Shown: piece by piece, positions 57,102 through 64,000 of the stretch
Layout of the letters: each line of letters begins with the position of its first letter
How positions within the stretch are numbered: position 1 is the first letter of the stretch
DNA from: Anoxybacillus tepidamans PS2
GTDB taxonomy: Bacteria > Bacillota > Bacilli > Bacillales > Anoxybacillaceae
Direction of reading: 5' to 3'
Length of the DNA: 64,000 bases
NCBI RefSeq assembly: GCF_000620165.1
Contig: NZ_JHVN01000003.1
Coordinates: 124,001 to 188,000, forward strand
Position numbers and translations under genes: made by a program
Notes under the pieces: generated by a model
The model's input: only the letters and a program-made list of their open reading frames with translations
What the model was told of the DNA's origin: nothing
The model's database searches: none

Positions 57102-58294
57102 GCGGATTAACCAAATTCAAAAAAATGATCATTTGTTTTCTTATTTGTTCAAACTGCCTTTTGCTAAGCGGCTGTTGGGACCGGGTAGAACTAAATGATT
57201 TAGCTCTCGTCACAGGACTTGGTATTGACAAAAAAGGGAAAAACACGATGCTTACTGTCCAACTCGTTGTTCCGAAACAGCTTGGCGGAGGCATGGCAAT
57301 GGGCGGAAGCAACACGAAAGGTGGAGGCGCAACGATTATTCGAACGGGAACCGGCGCGGTAATGGCAGACGCCATTAGAGATTTACAAGAAAAAATTCCA
57401 CGCCGTCTTTTTTGGGGGCACGTGAAAGCGGTCGTGTTCAGCGAAAAAGTGGCAAAAGAGGGAATTCGCCCATATATCGACTTCTTAAGCCGCAACCCGC
57501 AAATGCGCCTTCGCTCGAATATGTTCATATGCAAGGGGTCAGCTAAAAACGTGCTCGAATTGAGCCCGCCGATTGAACAAAGTTCCGCCGAAGTAATGCG
57601 GGAATTATCGGAATTGCAGTTTTTATTTCGTGTAACGGTGAAAGATGCGCTGCAAATGTTAGCGGGCAGCACTCAAACGGCCGCTATTCCGCTAGTGCAA
57701 ATTTTACCCGCACAAAAGGGAATGAGTGATTTACAAACAATCGCTTTTATTCAACGCACAGCTATTTTTAAAAAAGACCGCATGATCGGGTCGGTCAATG
57801 ATAAAATGTCGCGCGGTCTTCTTTGGATACGAAACGAAGTGGAACAAGCAAACATTACTGTTTCGCTCAAAGGAGCAAAAGGAACAATTACTGCCGCAAT
57901 CATTAAAATGCATACGAAACTTATTCCAGAATATAAAAACGGAAAATGGAAAATGATTGTAAAAATCACATCAGAAGATGATGTAATATCAAACGCAACC
58001 AATTTAAGTTTATATAATAAAAAACATATCCATCTAGCCCAAAAGGCGCTAGCAGATGAAACAGCTAATCGAATTTACGCCGCATTGCATAAAGTGCAAA
58101 AGATGAAGGCTGATGTTGTCGGGTTCGGAGAAGCGTTTCACCGAAAATATCCGCGACAATGGAATCAAGTAAAAGACAGATGGGAAGATATTTTCCCGAA
58201 TGTAGAAGTAACGATTAAAGCGAAGGTGAATTTCCGCAGACCAGGAATGAATACTATTCCACAAGGAATTCCTCCGGAAGAGGTGAAAAAATGA
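57098..58294 (+). CDS. Spore germinant receptor C subunit (GerC lipoprotein)
   Basis: 398 residues. Lipoprotein signal ending LLLSGC with the lipid cysteine at C26, followed directly by WDRVELNDLALVTGLGID, the Ger(x)C hallmark. The body comprises the three GerC domains, near their usual length. Translationally coupled to both neighbours through ATGA-type overlaps. Confidence 0.95.
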   Translation: MSGLTKFKKMIICFLICSNCLLLSGCWDRVELNDLALVTGLGIDKKGKNTMLTVQLVVPKQLGGGMAMGGSNTKGGGATIIRTGTGAVMADAIRDLQEKIPRRLFWGHVKAVVFSEKVAKEGIRPYIDFLSRNPQMRLRSNMFICKGSAKNVLELSPPIEQSSAEVMRELSELQFLFRVTVKDALQMLAGSTQTAAIPLVQILPAQKGMSDLQTIAFIQRTAIFKKDRMIGSVNDKMSRGLLWIRNEVEQANITVSLKGAKGTITAAIIKMHTKLIPEYKNGKWKMIVKITSEDDVISNATNLSLYNKKHIHLAQKALADETANRIYAALHKVQKMKADVVGFGEAFHRKYPRQWNQVKDRWEDIFPNVEVTIKAKVNFRRPGMNTIPQGIPPEEVKK

Positions 58295-58521
58295 CAAAAT
58301 TAAATGTCATCTTAGGCATCATCGTGCTCCTTACACTTATTGTTTTATTCGAACGACCGCAGTGGAAGCGCGCACAAAAAAAAGAAAAAGCTGCATTCGT
58401 TATATTGTTAGGCATGGGAACAGCACTTGCCATTTTACTTTTGTACAAACCCGATCTTCCCGGACCAACGCAAATGGTTGACTACATTTACAGGCCACTC
58501 GGGCGGTTATTAGAAGAATAG
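58291..58521 (+). CDS. Small membrane protein of the ger operon (D subunit-like)
   Basis: 76 residues with two hydrophobic helices (LNVILGIIVLLTLIVLF and AAFVILLGMGTALAILLLY) and a basic segment between them. Its ATG overlaps the gerC stop (4 bp). Some gerA-type operons are known to end with a two-helix D subunit of this size, which modulates the receptor. I assign it from size, topology and position, not from sequence identity. Confidence 0.75.
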   Translation: MTKLNVILGIIVLLTLIVLFERPQWKRAQKKEKAAFVILLGMGTALAILLLYKPDLPGPTQMVDYIYRPLGRLLEE

Positions 58522-58598
58522 CGGGTTAGATGTTGCTAACAAAAGACCTCTTTTGCCAAGAAAACACGAATTTGTACAAACAAGCAGCTTGATGTTCC

Positions 58599-58628
58599 GA
58601 CCAATTCCTATAAGGATTGGTCATTTTT
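58599..58628 (+). terminator. Terminator of the germinant receptor operon
   Basis: GACCAATTCC (58599-58608) pairs with GGATTGGTC (58614-58622), followed by ATTTTT. Confidence 0.75.
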
Positions 58629-58683
58629 CATTGCGACAAGTCTATCTAGCTGCTAAAGCTTTCATTTCATTAGCAAGCGCCCG

Positions 58684-58708
58684 ATGTAAAAATGGTATAG
58701 TTTTACAT
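58684..58708. repeat. Inverted repeat ATGTAAAA-N9-TTTTACAT
   Basis: Perfect 8-bp arms (58684-58691 and 58701-58708) just ahead of the convergent terminator. It could be an operator-like site or an accessory stem. Confidence 0.4.
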
Positions 58709-58711
58709 ACC

Positions 58712-58743
58712 AAAAGGCATCGCTCTTTGAACGATGCCTTTTT
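58712..58743. terminator. Bidirectional terminator between ger operon and fni
   Basis: AAAAGGCATCG (58712-58722) and CGATGCCTTTT (58732-58742) pair perfectly, with A's and T's on the outer sides. Confidence 0.88.
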
Positions 58744-58759
58744 GCTGAATTTGTTCCTT

Positions 58760-59815
<1,056 letters not shown>

Positions 59816-59821
59816 TCACCA

Positions 59822-60979
59822 TTATTTTAATTTCTTCAACTGCTCACCAATGACTTCGCCAAGCTGGAATCCCGTCGACTCGGCATGCTTTGTATATTGG
59901 CTGTAATCTTCTTCCGGGGCTGTTTCCTCCATTAGTTCGCGCATGCTTAACGAGATGCGGTGTTCCGCTTCGTTAACATCCAATACTTTTACTTGAACTT
60001 CATCGCCTTCTTTTAACACTTCGTGCGGTGTGCCGATATGCTTATTAGAAATTTGTGAGATGTGAACAAGCCCTTCAACACCAGGAAAAATTTCAACAAA
60101 CGCGCCAAATGGCACAAGCCTTTTCACTTTTCCTGTCACAACATCGCCAGGGGCGATCTTTTGCGCAATGCCTTCCCATGGTCCTGGCATCGCTTCTTTA
60201 ATGGACAACGAAATGCGCCCGCTTTCTTTGTTCACCGATAACACTTTCACTTTCACAGTTTCTCCTTCTTGAACAACCTCGGATGGATGGGCGACACGAG
60301 CGTGAGAAAGCTGTGAAATATGTACGAGTCCGTCAAAGCCGCCGACATCGACAAATACCCCAAAGTCAGTGATACGGCGCACCGTTCCTTCCACGATTTC
60401 CCCTTCTTGAAGCTTTTCGAACGCTTGCTTCCGGAGCTCCTCTTGCTCTTGTTCAGCAACCGCACGGTGAGATAAAATCACCCGATTTTTCTCGCGATCT
60501 AATTCAACAACTTTGACTTTAAGCGTCCGACCTTTATAGTCGGAGAAGTCTTCAACGAAATGCGTTTCCACAAACGATGCCGGAATGAACCCACGCACAC
60601 CGACATCAGCCACAAGCCCGCCTTTAACGATGTCTTTCACAACGACATCAAACGATTCTCCGCTAGAAAACTTTCTCTCCAACTCTTCCCATGCGCGATC
60701 CGCATCGACCGCTCTTTTCGATAAAATCAATAGCCCTTCTTCTTCGCTTTCGCCTTCCTCGACCTTTTTTACTTTTGCCGTTACTTCGTCACCGACAGCA
60801 ACAGCGTCGCTCGTTTTTTCAATATGAAGGCTTGAAAGTTCGCTGATTGGGATGATGCCGCTTTGCTTGCTACCTTCGATGTCGACAAGCACTTGCTTTT
60901 CCTCGACCTTTACGACTTTGCCGCGCACGACATCACCTACCTTATATACGTTTACTTCCACATTCATATCTTCTACCAT
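59822..60979 (-). CDS. ypfD: S1 RNA-binding domain protein (YpfD, RpsA homologue)
   Basis: 385 residues from the ATG behind GAAGGAGGG. Four S1 domains in a row, for example GDVVRGKVVKVEEKQVLVD, RRITDFGVFVDVGGFDGLVH and RLVPFGAFVEIFPGVEGLVH. It is shorter than proteobacterial ribosomal protein S1, which has six domains. In Bacillus the protein is not essential and its exact role is not settled. Confidence 0.93.
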   Translation of the reverse strand: MVEDMNVEVNVYKVGDVVRGKVVKVEEKQVLVDIEGSKQSGIIPISELSSLHIEKTSDAVAVGDEVTAKVKKVEEGESEEEGLLILSKRAVDADRAWEELERKFSSGESFDVVVKDIVKGGLVADVGVRGFIPASFVETHFVEDFSDYKGRTLKVKVVELDREKNRVILSHRAVAEQEQEELRKQAFEKLQEGEIVEGTVRRITDFGVFVDVGGFDGLVHISQLSHARVAHPSEVVQEGETVKVKVLSVNKESGRISLSIKEAMPGPWEGIAQKIAPGDVVTGKVKRLVPFGAFVEIFPGVEGLVHISQISNKHIGTPHEVLKEGDEVQVKVLDVNEAEHRISLSMRELMEETAPEEDYSQYTKHAESTGFQLGEVIGEQLKKLK

Positions 60980-61114
60980 GAAAAACCCTCCTTCGTCGAC
61001 TGCCCATGGCTAACTAATAAAGCTGACCAACGGAAAAAACGTATCGATTTTTCCACGCGGCCCACTTTTCTATTTATTATACCATATTTTTTCAAAAAGC
61101 ATGTATCGGAATGC

Positions 61115-61705
61115 TTATTGATGTTCATCCAAGAGCGCTTGAATATGCCGCATGATATATTCCGTCGCTTCTTCTGGCGACGCTTTTTGCTTGCGCAGTT
61201 CATCCATCGCGATCGGTTCTCCGTATACAACTTTCAGTTTTTTTAACGGACGATATGGTCCAATAATCGCGCAAGGCACCACCTGCGCATCGGTTCTAAG
61301 CGCAAAAAAGCCGACCCCAGACAACCCTTTTTGCAATTTTCCGTCTTTGCTTCGCGTCCCTTCCGGAAAAATGCCGAACACGCGCCCTTGCTTCAGTATA
61401 TCGAGCCCTGTTCGCAACGCCTGGCGGTCGCTCATGCCGCGCTTTACCGGAAACGCATTGAGCGGCGGAAGCAGCGTTTTTAAAATCGGCACGCGAAACA
61501 ACTCTTCTTTTGCCATAAAATGAATCGGACGAGGAGCAGTAATGCCGACAACTGGAGGGTCAAAGTTGCTAATATGGTTCGCGCAAAGGAGAACGCCCCC
61601 TTCTTTTGGAAACCGTTCTGCACCGATCACTTCAATTCGATAAAGCGGCTTTAAAACGCACGATACAACTCCCTTCGCAAACGAATAAAAATTCAAGGCG
61701 ATCAA
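61115..61705 (-). CDS. plsC: 1-acyl-sn-glycerol-3-phosphate acyltransferase (PlsC-like)
   Basis: 196 residues. It acylates lysophosphatidate at the membrane. The NHxxxxD motif is ANHISNFD (H44, D49), followed by FPVKRG and FPEGTRS (115-119). The TTG at 61705 overlaps the cmk stop; a TTG nine bases inside is an alternative start. Its site next to cmk differs from B. subtilis as I recall. Confidence 0.9.
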   Translation of the reverse strand: MIALNFYSFAKGVVSCVLKPLYRIEVIGAERFPKEGGVLLCANHISNFDPPVVGITAPRPIHFMAKEELFRVPILKTLLPPLNAFPVKRGMSDRQALRTGLDILKQGRVFGIFPEGTRSKDGKLQKGLSGVGFFALRTDAQVVPCAIIGPYRPLKKLKVVYGEPIAMDELRKQKASPEEATEYIMRHIQALLDEHQ

Positions 61706-62370
61706 ATCCTTTCATTTACTATTTTCATAATCTCGTTCACGACATCTTCAATCGATAAAGAAGTTGTGTCAATTTCAACGGCATCCTCTGCTTTTTTCAG
61801 CGGCGCGACTTCTCTCTCTGAATCAATTTTGTCGCGGCGGGCAATTTCTTCTTTTAGCTTCTCTAAGTCAGAGGAAAATCCGCGCTCAAGGTTCTCTTGG
61901 TGGCGCCGCTTCGCACGTTCTTCGACCGATGCTTTCAAAAAGATTTTTACTTCTGCATGCGGGAGAACATGCGTGCCAATATCGCGGCCGTCCATGACAA
62001 CTCCGCCTTGCTCCCCTAATGCTCGCTGACGCGCCACCATTTCTTCCCGCACAAGCGGATGCTTGGCCACAAACGAAACCGCATTTGTCACTTCTTCGCT
62101 GCGAATCACGTTCGTGACATCATTCCCATTAGCAAACACAAGTTGTCCGCGCTCAGAAGGTTTTAATTCAATATATGTATCGCGCAATAGTTCAAGAAGC
62201 GCTTGTTCATCATGCAAATCGATTCCTTTTTGCAGCGCAAGATAAGTAAGGGCTCGATACATTGCCCCCGTATCAATATAGAGATAAGAAAGCTTCCCCG
62301 CTAAAATTTTTGCGACCGTGCTTTTTCCCGCAGCTGCCGGTCCGTCAATCGCAATCGATATTCGCTTCAT
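61702..62370 (-). CDS. cmk: Cytidylate kinase
   Basis: 222 residues. Phosphorylates CMP and dCMP. P-loop [11 protein letters not shown] (K16), [22 protein letters not shown] and the RRHQEN lid region. Good ribosome site AGGAGGA. Coupled to plsC by a 4-bp overlap. Confidence 0.96.
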   Translation of the reverse strand: MKRISIAIDGPAAAGKSTVAKILAGKLSYLYIDTGAMYRALTYLALQKGIDLHDEQALLELLRDTYIELKPSERGQLVFANGNDVTNVIRSEEVTNAVSFVAKHPLVREEMVARQRALGEQGGVVMDGRDIGTHVLPHAEVKIFLKASVEERAKRRHQENLERGFSSDLEKLKEEIARRDKIDSEREVAPLKKAEDAVEIDTTSLSIEDVVNEIMKIVNERI

Positions 62371-62454
62371 ATATCCTCCTATATTTCAACGTATTTTTTC
62401 AAAGAAAAAAGCAGGAAAAATCCTGCATGCTCCGATGATATTTTACCATATGAA

Positions 62455-62637
62455 TTATCGATGGTCGACGGTTGTTTCAATCGTTTTCGTTTTTTCTTGT
62501 TTTGTGACGCCCTCATATTCATACACTTTATTGACATACGGGGCAAGCGGAGTATACAACAGCAAACATTGGGCAAGCAATAAGAAGAGAAATTGAACGA
62601 TAACGATTTTGAGTAAGATTCGCTCGATCCGTTTCAT
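62455..62637 (-). CDS. ypfB: YpfB-like small membrane protein (DUF5359)
   Basis: 60 residues from the ATG at 62637 (MKRIERILLK). One membrane helix (IVIVQFLFLLLAQCLLL) and a short extracellular tail with KVYEYEGVTKQEK. Matches DUF5359/YpfB by sequence character and by its place between ypfA and cmk. Function unknown. Confidence 0.8.
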   Translation of the reverse strand: MKRIERILLKIVIVQFLFLLLAQCLLLYTPLAPYVNKVYEYEGVTKQEKTKTIETTVDHR

Positions 62638-62700
62638 CGCATACACAACCGCCTTTTCATTTTTATTTTCTATTCTTCCTCGTTTTTCGCTCGCTTATTC

Positions 62701-63366
62701 CTATATACCCTCCACTTTTTTCCTTATCTCCAGTTGTTTTTCAAAACTGTAACGGATGAGCAATACTCGCTCCTGCGGCGTCATATCGAGAAACTGCAGT
62801 GACGCTTTGCGTACATAGCTCCCTTCTACTTCAAAGATGCGCACCACTTTCGCTGGCACTTTCATATAATGAAATTCGCCTGATTTCATGTGCAACACAA
62901 GCCACGCTTCCACAATCATTTCCGGAGCCAGATTCATCTGTTCTTCCGGCAACACAATCGCAGCGCCGCCCGCACTAATGTCGGTTGTCATCGTCGCAAA
63001 CGGCGAAAATTCACCGTGCAGCGGATGAATAGCAATGTCGACGCTTGCTTCAACGCGAACATATTGGCGGCGTTGAATGCGAACAAGGCGTTTTTCCTCT
63101 GGGTATGATAGCACAATCATCGGAATGGGATCACGCGCTTTGCCTTTCACTTCCGTGTCAAATAAATAAAGGCTTCCGTCTTTTCCAATAAAACTCGCTT
63201 TAAATTGCATTCCGTTCATTAAAAACACGGTTCGCCCGGTGTTTTGGTCGACAGGATAATCGATATATATACGGTCCGGAAAAGTCTCCGTCACTTTGCA
63301 TTTGTACTGATGCACCTCTTTTTCAGCGACTGATTCAAGAATTAGTACGTCCCCAATTTTAATCAT
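62701..63366 (-). CDS. ypfA: PilZ-domain c-di-GMP receptor (YpfA/MotI flagellar brake)
   Basis: 221 residues. N-terminal YcgR-like domain, then a PilZ domain with the c-di-GMP motifs RRQYVR (around residue 100) and DISAGGAAI (around 130). In B. subtilis the homologue, renamed MotI or DgrA, binds c-di-GMP and stops the flagellar motor by acting on MotA. Same neighbours (ypeB, ypfB, cmk) as there. Confidence 0.92.
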   Translation of the reverse strand: MIKIGDVLILESVAEKEVHQYKCKVTETFPDRIYIDYPVDQNTGRTVFLMNGMQFKASFIGKDGSLYLFDTEVKGKARDPIPMIVLSYPEEKRLVRIQRRQYVRVEASVDIAIHPLHGEFSPFATMTTDISAGGAAIVLPEEQMNLAPEMIVEAWLVLHMKSGEFHYMKVPAKVVRIFEVEGSYVRKASLQFLDMTPQERVLLIRYSFEKQLEIRKKVEGI

Positions 63367-63442
63367 TTGCTCTCCCTCTCACTTATTCATTGCTCTATCT
63401 CCTATTTAAACAGAAAGGAAAAGCTATTGACAAGCTTTTCCT

Positions 63443-64000
63443 TCATTCATAAGCGATCTCTGTGTTTTGCATTTTTTCGACTTTCTCTTCGATTCCGTTT
63501 TCGGCATTGATAAAAATTTGGTACGTATCATCGCCTAGCGTTCCTAAAAACTCGTAACAAAGCACTTCTTGATTTAAATTGTTCGTAATGACCGCTTGGC
63601 GCTCTTCCATCACCTTGAAATTCGGATTAATTTTCGCTCTTGCTTCGGCTAGCGACAAGACCGGTTTCGGAAAATGGTGAATGACCGGCGATGATAAGTA
63701 ATCGCGCGCAGAAAAGCCAACAACTGTTCCATCGTCCAACGCCACTTTCATTTTAATCGCTTCGGGATACACGCGAATGCCATGATCGTTCGTTACAAAC
63801 GTCAACACCGCCACATTGTCGTATTGGGTACTGTCATACAACTCGATGTTTTGGAAGCGATGCTTCTTTAAAAATTCCATCCCTATCATCGCTGCTTCAT
63901 GCAAGCTCATCGCCTGTTTTTTTACCGGGCGGTTGTTAATCACCCAAATTGGATACCCGCCTTTTTCCGTAATGTCCATAGACGTATCTGTTTTTGTTTT
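63443..64000 (-). CDS. ypeB: Spore germination protein YpeB, C-terminal part (cut by window edge)
   Basis: The frame stays open to base 64000 (KTKTDTSMDITEKGGYPIWV), so only about the last 185 residues are present; the ATG at 63979 is internal. The segment holds PepSY/YPEB repeats (LHEAAMIGMEFLKKHRF and LAEARAKINPNFKV). YpeB is needed for the lytic enzyme SleB to be stable and active in spores. sleB should lie just beyond the right edge. Confidence 0.9.
   Translation of the reverse strand, partial: KTKTDTSMDITEKGGYPIWVINNRPVKKQAMSLHEAAMIGMEFLKKHRFQNIELYDSTQYDNVAVLTFVTNDHGIRVYPEAIKMKVALDDGTVVGFSARDYLSSPVIHHFPKPVLSLAEARAKINPNFKVMEERQAVITNNLNQEVLCYEFLGTLGDDTYQIFINAENGIEEKVEKMQNTEIAYE

Overview
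The window is a Bacillaceae chromosome segment. Gene order closely follows the ypeB-cmk-der-spoIVA-hbs-mtrAB-hepST-ndk-cheR-aro-trp-qcr-ypj-bsh-pan-dinG-aspB region of Bacillus subtilis (order recalled from memory). Moderately GC-rich third positions and best-remembered protein matches (HepT, MenG) suggest the thermophilic Geobacillus / Parageobacillus / Anoxybacillus group. It is a spore former: spoIVA, ypeB, ypjB and a gerA-type germinant receptor operon are present. No rRNA, tRNA, CRISPR array or intact mobile element was seen. Most genes are on the minus strand, so transcription runs from high to low coordinates.

Layout. 1-5058: minus-strand surface-glycan cassette (two related glycosyltransferases, one cut by the window edge, a third glycosyltransferase, a DegT sugar aminotransferase and a left-handed beta-helix acyltransferase) where asnS-dnaD-nth would be expected after aspB. 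5433-5717: unrecognised small plus-strand gene. 6026-14023: aspB, ypmB, ypmA, an extra degenerate metallo-beta-lactamase-fold protein, dinG and panDCB behind a structured leader. 14269-20174: birA, cca, bacillithiol genes bshA/bshB1, mgsA, dapB, ypjD. 20309-28817: ypjC (plus strand), ypjB, ypjA, menaquinol:cytochrome c reductase qcrABC, ypiF, ypiB, ypiA, an amidohydrolase-like protein and a DUF3953 protein. 29113-41919: the aromatic supraoperon aroF-aroB-aroH-trpEDCFBA-hisC-tyrA-aroA. 42035-47373: cheR, ndk, hepT-menG-hepS (menaquinone), mtrB (TRAP), folE, hbs. 47873-53668: spoIVA, yphF, yphE, gpsA, der, yphA. 53998-58521 (plus): ypzI and a four-gene germinant receptor operon. 58760-64000: fni, S1-domain protein, plsC, cmk, ypfB, ypfA/motI and the 3' part of ypeB.

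How the genes work together. mtrB encodes TRAP, and its target, an array of GAG/TAG triplets overlapping a terminator and followed by a Shine-Dalgarno-sequestering hairpin, is visible upstream of trpE in the same window. The aro, trp, hisC and tyrA genes take the shikimate pathway to chorismate, tryptophan, phenylalanine/tyrosine precursors and histidine. hepS, hepT and menG make menaquinone, the substrate of the qcrABC complex. fni feeds the same isoprenoid supply.

The least ordinary features are non-coding: three exact-period 125-bp tandem repeats, each a long imperfect palindrome, between aroH and the trp leader; a 113-bp imperfect palindrome at 53727-53839; a structured 10-bp-direct-repeat-bounded segment between panD and dinG; and two matching hairpin elements flanking ypjB.
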